Shown one piece after another: positions 42,176 through 51,606 of a stretch of DNA of 64,000 nt. Both the position numbers and the translations under genes were made by a program. Positions within the stretch are counted from its first letter, which is position 1; each line of letters starts with the position of its first letter. The notes under the pieces are model-generated. The model was not told where the DNA came from. It made no database searches and worked only from the letters and a program-made list of their open reading frames with translations. This stretch comes from Halomonas sp. HAL1 (GTDB lineage Bacteria; Pseudomonadota; Gammaproteobacteria; Pseudomonadales; Halomonadaceae): contig NZ_CP130610.1 of assembly GCF_030544485.1 (NCBI RefSeq), positions 3,224,001 through 3,288,000 on the forward strand, in the 5' to 3' direction.

Positions 42176-43615
42176 ATGGAAAAGATACCGACCCAAGACG
42201 TCACGCCGAATCCGGTGGGGCATCACACTCCTCCACAACAACCGGTTACTCAGGAAATGTACGCCAAACGGCGTCACATTTATGTGCGAGAAATTAAAGG
42301 TATTTTCCAGAAACTACGCCGCAGTACTAATTGGGCGTTAATGATGATGTTTTTCCTAGTGCCCTGGATTAACCTTGGCGGCCGGCCACTCATTCTATTC
42401 GACCTGCCTAATCGTGAATTCCATATCTTTACCGCCACGTTTTATCCGCAGGAGTTCATACTGCTGTCGTGGCTGTTGATCATTTGTGCTTTTGGGCTGT
42501 TCTTTATTACCGTTTTTGCTGGTCGGGTGTGGTGTGGTTATACCTGCCCGCAAAGCGTTTGGACCTTTCTGTTTATCTGGCTTGAACACCGCATCGAAGG
42601 CTCGCGTAATCGGCGCATCAAGCTCGACGATCAGCCGATGACAGCGGATAAGGCGTGGCGTAAAACTGCCAAGCACACCGCTTGGCTACTGATAGCGCTC
42701 GCTACCGGCATCACCTTTGTGGGCTATTTCACACCGATTCGCGATTTAGTGGCGGAGTTACCAACATTTGAAGCCCATGGCTGGTCCTACTTCTGGGTGG
42801 GCTTTTTCCTGGTATTCACCTACCTGAACGCGGGTTGGCTGCGTGAACAGGTGTGCATTTATATGTGCCCCTATGCCCGCTTTCAATCGGTAATGTTTGA
42901 CCGTGACACCCTGATTGTCTCCTACGATGAGTCCCGCGGCGAACCTCGCGGGCATCGCAAAAAAGGGCTGAGCCACCAGGAAGCGCGGCAATCGGGCTAC
43001 GGCGACTGTATCGACTGCGACCTGTGTGTGCAGGTCTGCCCCACCGGCATCGATATCCGCGATGGGCTGCAGTATGAGTGCATCACCTGCGCCGCCTGCA
43101 TCGACGCCTGCGACAGCGTGATGGACAAAATGGGCTACCCACGAGGGCTGATACGCTACACTACCGAAAACGCGCTTGAGGGCAAAAAGAGCCATATAAT
43201 GCGCCCTCGCCTGCTAGGCTACTTTGCCGCATTGGTGCTAATGATAGGCACTTTTGCCTGGGCGATTAATGACCGCATGCCACTTAACTTTGACGCTGAG
43301 CGCGAGCGCACCCAACTTTACCAAACGACCCGCGACGGCCTGATTAGTAATGTGTTTACCCTGACCATTCGTAACCTTGATGACCAGGATCACACTTACC
43401 AGCTGAGCGTTTCCGGGCTGCCCAGTTTAGCCTTAGAGAGCAATATGATTGACGTGCCTGCGGGTGAGTCGCGCTTAGAAGTCGTTACGGTGACCGCTAG
43501 CCCTGACGAACTACAGCAACCCAGTCACGACATTGTATTCACACTGCAGGCTCAGCAAGACGAACGTATTCGCCTTGAGCGGGATGCCCGCTTCCTGGGC
43601 GATATTAGGAGATAA
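42176..43615 (+). CDS. ccoG: Cytochrome c oxidase accessory protein CcoG (FixG/RdxA)
   Basis: Membrane protein with two 4Fe-4S clusters needed for copper reduction and delivery during cbb3 assembly. 479 aa. About five helices (first LMMMFFLVPWINLGGRPLIL, then VWCGYTCPQSVWTFLFIWLE). The ferredoxin-like part reads GDCIDCDLCVQVCPTGIDIR and YECITCAACIDACDSVMDKM. Its C-terminal Ig-like domain is periplasmic. Starts the ccoGHIS group. Confidence 0.95.
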   Translation: MEKIPTQDVTPNPVGHHTPPQQPVTQEMYAKRRHIYVREIKGIFQKLRRSTNWALMMMFFLVPWINLGGRPLILFDLPNREFHIFTATFYPQEFILLSWLLIICAFGLFFITVFAGRVWCGYTCPQSVWTFLFIWLEHRIEGSRNRRIKLDDQPMTADKAWRKTAKHTAWLLIALATGITFVGYFTPIRDLVAELPTFEAHGWSYFWVGFFLVFTYLNAGWLREQVCIYMCPYARFQSVMFDRDTLIVSYDESRGEPRGHRKKGLSHQEARQSGYGDCIDCDLCVQVCPTGIDIRDGLQYECITCAACIDACDSVMDKMGYPRGLIRYTTENALEGKKSHIMRPRLLGYFAALVLMIGTFAWAINDRMPLNFDAERERTQLYQTTRDGLISNVFTLTIRNLDDQDHTYQLSVSGLPSLALESNMIDVPAGESRLEVVTVTASPDELQQPSHDIVFTLQAQQDERIRLERDARFLGDIRR

Positions 43616-43621
43616 ACGACG

Positions 43622-44155
43622 ATGTCATCCCTACCCTCTAGCGAGAAGGTGATCCCCTGGTACAAGCAGTTTTGGCCATGGTTTCTGATCGGCATTCTGC
43701 TCTCATCCATTATGTTCAGCATTACCTTTGCCGTTATGTCAGTTAAAAGTTTTGATGGCATGGTAGTGCAGGAGGATTACTACGAGCATGGCAAAGCCAT
43801 TAATATGGTACTTGCCAAGCAGGAGCAGGCGCGCGCTCTGAACTTAAGCGCCGAGCTACGTCTTGATCCGATGACCAGCGACATCGTGGTTGATTTAAGC
43901 GGCGATGCGCGTCCCGACAAGCTCTATCTGGACCTCATCTTCCCTACCGAGGATGACCGTGATCAATCGTTCATACTTGAGCATGTCCGTGACGGCCGCT
44001 ATATCACCCAGGGGCCCGACAACCTGCGCTACCGCTGGTACCTACAGATTCAGCCCGCACTAGAAGATGCCGACTGGCGCCTGACGGGTGAAGCGACGTT
44101 CCCGAAAGAAAAGAGCGTCGCGCTATTGCCAGGAGGGCGTCCAGAAAGCGAATGA
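43622..44155 (+). CDS. ccoH: Cytochrome c oxidase maturation protein CcoH/FixH
   Basis: 177 aa, N-terminal membrane helix (residues about 17-40, FWPWFLIGILLSSIMFSITF) and a periplasmic domain. The family pattern VQEDYYEHGKAINMVLAKQE follows. Helps assemble the copper-haem centre. The TGA stop overlaps the ATG of ccoI (ATGA). Confidence 0.92.
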   Translation: MSSLPSSEKVIPWYKQFWPWFLIGILLSSIMFSITFAVMSVKSFDGMVVQEDYYEHGKAINMVLAKQEQARALNLSAELRLDPMTSDIVVDLSGDARPDKLYLDLIFPTEDDRDQSFILEHVRDGRYITQGPDNLRYRWYLQIQPALEDADWRLTGEATFPKEKSVALLPGGRPESE

Positions 44156-46611
44156 GCAACGCCGTGCCTGCCTCTGACTGCTACCACTGCGGTAACCCGG
44201 TGCCCGCTGCGGCACCCTGGACGATTACCCTGGATGACCACACCCACCCGCTTTGCTGCCCCGGCTGCGAAGCGGTGGCTCATGCCATTGTCGACGGCGG
44301 GCTAGAGAGCTACTACCGCTACCGGACCGAACTTCCCGAACGCCCCGATGAACACCAAGCCGCCAAAGCAGACACGTGGTCGGTGTTTGACGACCCCGGC
44401 CTGCAGGCGCAGTTTGTTCACCCTGATGGTGATGAGGGCAACGTCAAAGCCACCCTCGCCATTGAAGGCATTACCTGCGCCGCCTGTGCGTGGCTGATTG
44501 AACACCGCCTGAATGCGTTGGAGGGAATTACCACCAGCGCGGTTAATTTAACCCACCACCGACTGCGCGTGAGTTGGGACCCGCAGCAGCTTAAACTCTC
44601 GCAACTACTAGCCGAACTGGCTGCAATTGGCTACGACGCTCAACCTTACGAACCGGATCAAGCCCAAGCACGCATGCAGCATGAAGAGCGCATGAACGTG
44701 CGGCGATTGATCATCGCTGCAGTAGGCATGATGCAGGTGATGATGTTCTCGATCCCCATTTATGTCTCCGGCCCCGGTGAAATCAGCGACGATTTCTACG
44801 CGCTGTTCCACTGGCTCTCGTTTGCCTTAGCAACGCCGGTAGTATTTTTCTCCGCCCAGCCGTTCTTTCGCAATGCCCTGCGCGACCTGCGCACCGGCGT
44901 ACTGGGGATGGATGTGCCAGTGTCGCTGGCGATCGGTGGAGCTTATCTTGCCAGCAGCTATGCGGTGCTGTTTAACGTCGGCGAGGTCTATTTTGACTCG
45001 GTCGCCATGTTCACCTTCTTTTTGCTGTTTGGGCGCTACGTGGAAGGCCGCGCCAGGCGCCGCAGTGGGCATAGCGGCAATGCGCTGAGCGGCGTACTGC
45101 CAATCTCGGCCACACGACTGGAAAGCGACGGCAGCGAACGCATTCTGCCCGCTAGCGAACTCGCCCCGGATGATCGAGTCTTGATCAAGCCCGGCCACGG
45201 CGTGCCTGCCGATGGCGTGATCGAGGAGGGTGAATCGAGCCTGGATGAATCCATGCTGACCGGCGAATATCTACCGGTCACCCGTCGGGTGGGCGACCGC
45301 ATTATCGGCGGCAGTCAGAACATGGAAAACCCGCTGGTGATCCGAGTTACCCACGCCGGGCGCGATGCCCGTGTGGCGGGCATTGTCGATCTCACCGACC
45401 GCGCCTTTGCCAGCCGTCCGCGGCTGGCCCAGATGGCAGCACGCATGGCCCACCTGTTTGTACTTCGCCTGTTAGTGGTGACCGCCTGCATCACCATCGC
45501 CTGGTGGTTTATCGACCCCTCGCGGATGCTCTGGGTACTGCTTTCGGTGCTGGTCGTGACCTGCCCTTGTGCGCTGGCACTGGCGACTCCCGCGGCCCTG
45601 ACCGCAGGCCACGGCCAATTGCGCAAGCGCGGCGTGTTGATCACCCGCGCCGATGCCATGGAGACGCTCTCCAACGTAACCCGGGTAATCTTTGACAAAA
45701 CCGGCACGCTCACCCGCGGCGAGATGCACCTGACCCAGACCAAACCGTTCGGCGAATTAACCGCCGATCGTGCCCAGGCGATTGCCGCGGCGCTCGAAGC
45801 CCACTCAGAACACCCTATCGCCCGCGCCTTTCGTCCGTTTCGGGATGCAACGCTTCAGGCAAAAGATATTCATAGCCATACCGGTCAAGGACTAGAGGGC
45901 ACGCTAAACGGCGCGCGCTGGAAGCTGGGCAAACCAGAATTTTCCACTGGAGAACCCATTTCGGCACCCGCCAGGGGGCAATGGCTGCTGCTGAGCGAAA
46001 ACGGCGAACCCCGCGCCTGGTTTGGTCTTCATGATGGCATTCGTGATGACGCTGCTGCCACGATCAAAGCCCTACAGGCCCAGGGGCTAACCGTGGAGCT
46101 GCTCTCCGGTGATACCGTCGATGCTGTGGAGAGCCTGGCCAACCAACTCAACATAACGACGTGGCACGCAGGCACCAGCCCAGAAGGCAAACTGGCCCGG
46201 ATGAAAGAGCTTCAAGCCGCTGGCGAAACCGTGGTGATGATTGGTGACGGCATCAACGACGTGCCGGTGTTAGCCGGTGCTGATGTGGCAATTGCCATGA
46301 ACGGTGCGACGGACTTAGCCCGCACCCGCGCCGACGCGGTGCTGCTCAGCCCACGCCTGATGCGGATTTTTGAGGCTATCGAGATTTCCTGCGCGACCCG
46401 GCGTATCATGCGCCAGAACATGATCTGGTCAGTATGCTACAACTTTTCGGCGCTGCCGCTGGCGGCCATGGGGCTGGTGCCACCCTGGATGGCGGCCATT
46501 GGTATGTCGCTCAGCTCGCTAGTGGTGGTGGGTAACGCGCTGCGGCTGTCACGCTGGCGTACGACGCCGCCCGCCTCTTCGCCAAGCGCTTCAACACCGG
46601 TAACCGCATGA
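44152..46611 (+). CDS. ccoI: Copper-translocating P-type ATPase CcoI/FixI
   Basis: Inner-membrane P1B-type ATPase that exports copper to supply the cbb3 CuB site. 819 aa. N-terminal Cys-rich region (CYHCGNPV, CCPGC), then an HMA domain with GITCAAC (C109, C112), eight helices, the CPC motif (C471-C473), the phosphorylated D515 in DKTGTLT and the hinge GDGINDVPVLAGADVAIAM. The long HMA leader is typical of FixI. Overlaps ccoS by ATGA. Confidence 0.95.
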   Translation: MSNAVPASDCYHCGNPVPAAAPWTITLDDHTHPLCCPGCEAVAHAIVDGGLESYYRYRTELPERPDEHQAAKADTWSVFDDPGLQAQFVHPDGDEGNVKATLAIEGITCAACAWLIEHRLNALEGITTSAVNLTHHRLRVSWDPQQLKLSQLLAELAAIGYDAQPYEPDQAQARMQHEERMNVRRLIIAAVGMMQVMMFSIPIYVSGPGEISDDFYALFHWLSFALATPVVFFSAQPFFRNALRDLRTGVLGMDVPVSLAIGGAYLASSYAVLFNVGEVYFDSVAMFTFFLLFGRYVEGRARRRSGHSGNALSGVLPISATRLESDGSERILPASELAPDDRVLIKPGHGVPADGVIEEGESSLDESMLTGEYLPVTRRVGDRIIGGSQNMENPLVIRVTHAGRDARVAGIVDLTDRAFASRPRLAQMAARMAHLFVLRLLVVTACITIAWWFIDPSRMLWVLLSVLVVTCPCALALATPAALTAGHGQLRKRGVLITRADAMETLSNVTRVIFDKTGTLTRGEMHLTQTKPFGELTADRAQAIAAALEAHSEHPIARAFRPFRDATLQAKDIHSHTGQGLEGTLNGARWKLGKPEFSTGEPISAPARGQWLLLSENGEPRAWFGLHDGIRDDAAATIKALQAQGLTVELLSGDTVDAVESLANQLNITTWHAGTSPEGKLARMKELQAAGETVVMIGDGINDVPVLAGADVAIAMNGATDLARTRADAVLLSPRLMRIFEAIEISCATRRIMRQNMIWSVCYNFSALPLAAMGLVPPWMAAIGMSLSSLVVVGNALRLSRWRTTPPASSPSASTPVTA

Positions 46612-46850
46612 CGATTCTGTATCTACTCATTCCGCTTTCACTTATTCTGCTGGGCCTCGCCGTCTGGGCATTCTTTTGGGCGGTGAAAAATGATCAGTTC
46701 GACGACTTGGAAGGCCCGGCGCACCGCATTTTGTTTGATGAAGATGAGAACGACCTAACCCCTGAACAGCGTCAACAACTTCAGCGCGCTAAGCAAAAGC
46801 CGACTATCCCCGCCGAAAACTCAACCGACGACCAAGAGCCCCGGCCATGA
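46608..46850 (+). CDS. ccoS: cbb3 oxidase assembly protein CcoS
   Basis: 80 aa, one N-terminal membrane helix (ILYLLIPLSLILLGLAVWAF) and the family block FFWAVKNDQFDDLEGPAHRI. Needed for copper and haem insertion. Overlaps ccoI and the next gene by 4 bp each, so strongly coupled. Confidence 0.95.
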   Translation: MTILYLLIPLSLILLGLAVWAFFWAVKNDQFDDLEGPAHRILFDEDENDLTPEQRQQLQRAKQKPTIPAENSTDDQEPRP

Positions 46851-47542
46851 ATCCAACCGGCCTTGACCTGCCGCCACTGCTGGCGGCGTTCGTGTTTGGT
46901 TTGATGGGCGGCGCCCATTGCATTGGCATGTGTGGTGGCATTATGAGCGCGCTCACTTTTGCAGTCCCCCCCAGCATGCGCCATCCGGCGCGTATGGGAG
47001 GCTTGCTGCTCAGCTATAATGCAGGTCGTATTACTAGCTATATGAGCGCAGGCGCACTGGTAGCTCTACTAGGCACACTGTTTTCCCTCTCAGCCACGGC
47101 GCGAATGCTGCTACAAGTGTTTGCGGCGCTGATGCTGATCCTGATGGCGCTGTATATCGCCAACTGGTGGAAAGGGCTGCTGAAAGTGGAAGCGGTAGGC
47201 CGCCGCCTATGGCGCTTCATCGAGCCGGTAGGGCGACGTTTAATGCCAGTAGTTCATTTACCCCAAGCCTTTGCGCTGGGGGCGATATGGGGCTGGCTGC
47301 CCTGTGGGCTGGTCTACTCCATGCTGGCTTGGAGCTTAGCGATTGCCGACCCGCTCCAGGGCGCACTGTTGATGGGTGCGTTTGGGCTGGGCACGCTGCC
47401 TGCGCTGCTGGCCACCGGGCTTGCCGCGCGCCAGTTAAGCCACCTGATTCGTCACCCGGCAACGCGCAGCGTGGCCGCGCTGACGATCATTGCTTTTGCG
47501 CTGTGGCAGCTGTGGACACTCACAGCACACAACCTGCATTAA
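46847..47542 (+). CDS. Sulfite exporter TauE/SafE family protein
   Basis: 231 aa, about six hydrophobic helices. It has MGGAHCIGMCGGIMSALTFA (with conserved Cys near residues 27-31), GGLLLSYNAGRITSYMSAGA and LPQAFALGAIWGWLPCGLVY. In proteobacteria such small CcoH-like/SafE proteins often follow ccoS and assist copper delivery to cbb3 oxidase. The ATGA overlap with ccoS supports this. Sulfite export by name only, not shown. Confidence 0.88.
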   Translation: MNPTGLDLPPLLAAFVFGLMGGAHCIGMCGGIMSALTFAVPPSMRHPARMGGLLLSYNAGRITSYMSAGALVALLGTLFSLSATARMLLQVFAALMLILMALYIANWWKGLLKVEAVGRRLWRFIEPVGRRLMPVVHLPQAFALGAIWGWLPCGLVYSMLAWSLAIADPLQGALLMGAFGLGTLPALLATGLAARQLSHLIRHPATRSVAALTIIAFALWQLWTLTAHNLH

Positions 47543-47643
47543 CATGACATGGCTCAATATTTATATCGGCGCCGCGCGTTAGGCTGGCTCTGGCTTTGAA
47601 AAAACAGCCTTTAAAACGCCCCTTTTAACGCCGGAGCCACTTC

Positions 47644-49083
47644 ATGCCCGTTCATGCCCCCGCGGCTTCTTCTACGATGACTTCAACCATGGCCGGGGCA
47701 GCACCGGAGCAGAAAAAGTGGGATGAAGCCTTGCTGCGCCGTTACGATACCAGCGGCCCGCGCTATACGTCTTACCCCACGGCGTTGTCGTTTCACGACC
47801 AATTTACCCCGAGCGATTTGACTCAGGCGTTAGAGCGCAGCAATGCCAGCCACCGTCCTCTTTCGCTGTATGTGCATATCCCCTTCTGCCGCAAGATTTG
47901 TTTTTACTGCGCGTGTAATAAAATCGCCACCAAGAACACCGCCCTGGCCGAGCCGTACCTATCCCGGCTTGACCGTGAAATGGTGCTGACCGCTCGCCAC
48001 CTGGATACCACACGACCGGTGAAGCAGTTGCACTGGGGTGGCGGAACACCGACGTTTCTTAACTTGAACCAGATGGGCGACTTGATTGATCGTCTGGACG
48101 CGCGCTTTGGTCTCTCGTCCGCGTCTGATCGCGATTACGCGATTGAAATCGACCCACGCGAAGCGGACGTATTTACGCTGCGCCACCTGCAATCGCTCGG
48201 TTTCAATCGCATCAGTTTAGGCGTGCAGGACTTAAGCCCGCTGGTGCAGAAAGCCATTAACCGTATTCAGCCAAGAGTACTCACCGAGACGCTGATGGAT
48301 GAAGCGCACCGGCTGGGCTTTCATTCGCTCAATCTCGATTTAATATACGGCTTGCCCTTTCAGACTGAAAAAAGCTTTGCAGACACCCTGCGCCAAGTGA
48401 TCGAGTTAAATCCAGCACGGCTTTCTGTGTTTAACTACGCCCACATGCCCGAGCGCTTTGCCCCCCAGCGGCGGATAAATGTCGATGACCTGCCGGGCAG
48501 CGAAGAGAAGCTGGCGATTCTGCGTACCACGATAGAGATGCTCACCGCGGCCGGTTATGTGCACATCGGTATGGACCACTTTGCTCGTCCTGATGACAGC
48601 TTGGCGATCGCCCAGCGCGAAGGCTCGCTACAGCGCAACTTCCAAGGCTACTCCAGCCACGCCCAGTGCGACTTAATCGGGCTTGGCGTGTCGGCAATTT
48701 CTCGCGTCGATGATGTCTATGCACAGAACCCTAGCGATCTGGCCCGCTATGAAGCAGCGCTGGATCAGGGCCAGCTGGCAACCGTTCGCGGGCTGCGCTT
48801 AAGTAACGATGACCTGATACGCCGGGACGTCATTGAGCGACTAATGTGTGATATGCGCATTGATCTGGCCGCCATCGGTCAACGCTGGAAAATTGATGCC
48901 CCGCATTACTTTGCGCAAGCGCTTGAGCACTTACAGGGCGCCGAGCGAGATGGCCTGCTGACGCGCAGCGGCGACCAGCTTAGCGCGACGCCTATGGGCC
49001 GACTGCTAATTCGTCACTTAGCCATGGCGTTTGATGCTCACCTACCGCAGCACTCAGGCACGCACTACTCAAAGATTGTGTAA
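47644..49083 (+). CDS. hemN: Oxygen-independent coproporphyrinogen III oxidase
   Basis: Radical-SAM enzyme that converts coproporphyrinogen III to protoporphyrinogen IX without oxygen, supplying haem under microaerobic conditions. 479 aa, cytoplasmic. The 4Fe-4S site is C82-x3-C86-x2-C89 (YVHIPFCRKICFYCACNK). It also shows KQLHWGGGTPTFLN and SLNLDLIYGLPFQTEKSF. GGAG precedes the ATG. It lies between the cbb3 assembly genes and the FNR-type regulator, the classical ANR block. Confidence 0.95.
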   Translation: MPVHAPAASSTMTSTMAGAAPEQKKWDEALLRRYDTSGPRYTSYPTALSFHDQFTPSDLTQALERSNASHRPLSLYVHIPFCRKICFYCACNKIATKNTALAEPYLSRLDREMVLTARHLDTTRPVKQLHWGGGTPTFLNLNQMGDLIDRLDARFGLSSASDRDYAIEIDPREADVFTLRHLQSLGFNRISLGVQDLSPLVQKAINRIQPRVLTETLMDEAHRLGFHSLNLDLIYGLPFQTEKSFADTLRQVIELNPARLSVFNYAHMPERFAPQRRINVDDLPGSEEKLAILRTTIEMLTAAGYVHIGMDHFARPDDSLAIAQREGSLQRNFQGYSSHAQCDLIGLGVSAISRVDDVYAQNPSDLARYEAALDQGQLATVRGLRLSNDDLIRRDVIERLMCDMRIDLAAIGQRWKIDAPHYFAQALEHLQGAERDGLLTRSGDQLSATPMGRLLIRHLAMAFDAHLPQHSGTHYSKIV

Positions 49084-49186
49084 ACAAGCTATCGCTAACG
49101 AAATGAAGCTTCCATAATAAAGGAAGCCTACCTCAGCCCAGCGTGAGAATTACCTGACACCCAAGACGCTACGCAAGGAGCTACGC

Positions 49187-49933
49187 ATGTTGGAACCCAT
49201 GAGCCGCCGACGCTCGCTACTCCATGAAGCTCGCTGCCAAACCTGCAGCTTGAGCTCACTGTGCCTGCCGCTTGCCCTTGAGATAGACGATGTGGGGCAG
49301 TTCGATGCCATTATTCGACGCCGTGCGCCGCTGAAAAAAGGCGAGCCACTATTTCGCCAAGGCGACAGCTTTACCAGCGTTTATGCGGTCCGCTCAGGCA
49401 GTTTGAAACAGGTCACCTCAGAGGGAAACGGCAGCGAGCAACTGACCAATTTCTACCTCCCGAGCGAGCTAGTGGGGTTGGACGGGATTGATGAGGAGCA
49501 CTACCCAGGAAGTGTAATTGCCCTGGAAACGACCACCGTTTGCGAGATTCCCTTTGATCGCTTGGACTCACTCTCAGAGGAGTTGCCCGAACTGCGTGGC
49601 CAACTGTATCGCAGCATGAGCAAAGAGTTACGCGATGACCGGCGCATGATGCGCCTGCTGTCACGTAAAACTGCCGACCAGCGGCTAGCGAGCTTTTTAA
49701 TAACACTTTCGGATCGTTTTCGTCGCCGTGGCTACTCGCCCTACAGTTTCCGCCTTTCCATGCCCAGGGCCGATATCGGCAACTATTTGGGTTTAGCGGT
49801 GGAAACCGTCAGCCGTATTTTAAGCCGCTTTCAGCAGCAGAGCGTAGTGGCGGTGTCCGGGCGAGAGGTCAATATTCTTGATATGCAGCGCTTAATCACC
49901 CTCGCCGAAGAGGAGCAGCAAACGGTTAACTGA
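49187..49933 (+). CDS. anr: FNR/ANR family oxygen-responsive transcription regulator
   Basis: 248 aa. Cysteines 17, 20, 26 and 119 are the ligands of the oxygen-labile 4Fe-4S cluster, in the spacing expected of FNR. cNMP-like fold follows ([20 protein letters not shown]), then the C-terminal helix-turn-helix [20 protein letters not shown] with the recognition helix VETVSR that reads TTGAT/ATCAA. Good ribosome site AAGGAG. Likely activates ccoNOQP and hemN. FNR-type boxes occur at 38739 and, perfectly, at 53498. Named anr by analogy with pseudomonads. Confidence 0.93.
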   Translation: MLEPMSRRRSLLHEARCQTCSLSSLCLPLALEIDDVGQFDAIIRRRAPLKKGEPLFRQGDSFTSVYAVRSGSLKQVTSEGNGSEQLTNFYLPSELVGLDGIDEEHYPGSVIALETTTVCEIPFDRLDSLSEELPELRGQLYRSMSKELRDDRRMMRLLSRKTADQRLASFLITLSDRFRRRGYSPYSFRLSMPRADIGNYLGLAVETVSRILSRFQQQSVVAVSGREVNILDMQRLITLAEEEQQTVN

Positions 49934-50867
49934 CGTTAAATGCCTGAATGCGCCCGGCCAATAGCTCTGCCTGTTTGGCTTCTAGCCCTTCAAAATCAAA
50001 CAGGCTGCGATCCGCCAGCTGGGAAGGCGCAATATTAGTTACCGCCTTAAACATGCTTTCCAGACGGCCGGGGAATTTTTTGTCCCACTCAGCGAGCATC
50101 TCTTTGACGACCTGGCGCTGCATATTGGGCTGCGAACCGCATAGATTGCAGGGAATAATCGGAAATTCCATCAGCCGTGAAAACTCGGCAATATCCGCCT
50201 CTTTGCAGTAAGCCAGCGGCCGAATGACGATATTTTTACCATCATCAGAAAGCAGCTTAGGCGGCATCGCTTTTAAGTTGCCGCCAAAGAACATATTGAG
50301 AAACAGCGTTTCAAGGATATCTTCGCGGTGGTGGCCCAGGGCGATTTTATTGGCGCCAATCTCTTCAGCAAACCCGTACAGCGAACCGCGGCGCAGACGT
50401 GAACAGAGCGCACAAGTCGTTTTACCTTCTGGCGTTTTTTCTTTCACCACCGAATAAGTATCACGCTCGACAATGTGATATTCCACGCCCTGCTTATCCA
50501 GATACGCAGGCAGCACGTGCTCGGGAAAACCGGGCTGTTTTTGATCCAGATTGACCGCCACCAGTGAGAAATTGACCGGCGCATTGCGCTGCAAATTGCG
50601 CAAAATCTCCAGCATCGTATAGCTGTCTTTGCCGCCGGAGAGACAGACCATCACACGGTCGCCTTCATTGATCATCTGGTAATCAATAATCGCATTGCCT
50701 ACTTCTCGGCGCAGGCGCTTTTGCAGCTTGTTAAATTCACGTTTCTGCTTAGCATCGGCCAGCTCTGGCGAGTCTTGCTCAACATCAGCGAGGGCGGCTC
50801 CGAGGGAAGCAGGGTCAAAATGATCAAGAGATTGCATGGTATAAGCACTGCCGAGGGTGGAAGGCAT
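49926..50867 (-). CDS. ttcA: tRNA 2-thiocytidine biosynthesis protein TtcA
   Basis: Thiolates cytidine 32 of certain tRNAs; an ATP-pyrophosphatase with an iron-sulfur cluster. 313 aa (possible alternate start ATG at 50837; no strong ribosome site for either). P-loop SGGKDS at residues 77-82, cluster cysteines in [15 protein letters not shown] and [18 protein letters not shown]. The end overlaps the anr stop by 8 bp, convergent. Common neighbour of FNR genes. Confidence 0.93.
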   Translation of the reverse strand: MPSTLGSAYTMQSLDHFDPASLGAALADVEQDSPELADAKQKREFNKLQKRLRREVGNAIIDYQMINEGDRVMVCLSGGKDSYTMLEILRNLQRNAPVNFSLVAVNLDQKQPGFPEHVLPAYLDKQGVEYHIVERDTYSVVKEKTPEGKTTCALCSRLRRGSLYGFAEEIGANKIALGHHREDILETLFLNMFFGGNLKAMPPKLLSDDGKNIVIRPLAYCKEADIAEFSRLMEFPIIPCNLCGSQPNMQRQVVKEMLAEWDKKFPGRLESMFKAVTNIAPSQLADRSLFDFEGLEAKQAELLAGRIQAFNVS

Positions 50868-50943
50868 TCAAGAAAAAAGTGACTGCTATTCTAACAACAC
50901 TCACCGCCCTGACCCAACTACTCGTATGCAGAGCTGCTTATCA

Positions 50944-51606
50944 CTAAGCAGCCTCCGCCATAATGCGCTGCAGGCGCATATAGAGCAGCGCACTGGAAGT
51001 GGCCTCGCCTAACACACCCTGCATCCCCATCGCGGGTACTTGCCAGCACGCCAGCGCTTGGGCAAAGCTACTCCGCGCCTCTATCTCCGGGTGCAAGCGC
51101 CGCAGCTGGCGCTGGTGCAGCTTTTCCACGTCGACCTGGGCATTGGGCAGCGCGAAATCCAACCGCTTTCTCAGCAACGCATTTAACGCTCCAATCCGCT
51201 TGTCTAACTGCCAACCGACAATAGGACGATTGCCAATAAACTCTACTAACGCATTTAAATTGTCGCGGTTTGGCGCCGCCACCTCCCCCGCCTGGCTCAG
51301 CAGGTGGTGGCGACGCAGCGATGCATTGCTAGCCTGCCCCGGTGCGCCTAACGTCAGCACAAAAGCACGGCTGGTACGCACCTGCTGTTGGCTAAGCACC
51401 ACGGCGGCCAAACTGATCACAGGTGACGTCGGCGTTGGCGTTGATGTGCAGGCAAGCGCTACTAGTTCTTCGCCCATATAGGGCTGAAAGAGCCAGGCAT
51501 AGGGAGAATCAGCACAGCGCCGCCGGTCGCTTTCGCGGCGCAATAAGGTGCGCAAGGAGCCGCTAAAAAGTGCCACGTGTCGATCTAACAGCCGCATTCC
51601 GCTCAC
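50944..51606 (-). CDS. DnaQ-like 3'-5' exonuclease family protein with degenerate active site
   Basis: 220 aa from GTG at 51606, sharing GTGA with the end of the upstream gene. The C-terminal half fits the exonuclease fold: LVEFIGNRPIVGWQLDKRIG, ALNALLRKRLDFALPNAQVD, LRRLHPEIEARSSFAQALAC. But the first acidic motif (DxE in active family members) is replaced by ISLAAVVLS, and the last motif (normally H-x4-D within GRHDALGDA) reads GMQGVLGEA. So it is probably inactive as a nuclease. Coupled to the DUF294 gene, so a partner or binding role is likely. Function unknown. Confidence 0.72.
   Translation of the reverse strand: MSGMRLLDRHVALFSGSLRTLLRRESDRRRCADSPYAWLFQPYMGEELVALACTSTPTPTSPVISLAAVVLSQQQVRTSRAFVLTLGAPGQASNASLRRHHLLSQAGEVAAPNRDNLNALVEFIGNRPIVGWQLDKRIGALNALLRKRLDFALPNAQVDVEKLHQRQLRRLHPEIEARSSFAQALACWQVPAMGMQGVLGEATSSALLYMRLQRIMAEAA

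Noticed and set aside
49108..49127. GCTTCC/GGAAGC hairpin after hemN
   Set aside because: Only 6 bp, with no T-run; too weak to call a terminator.
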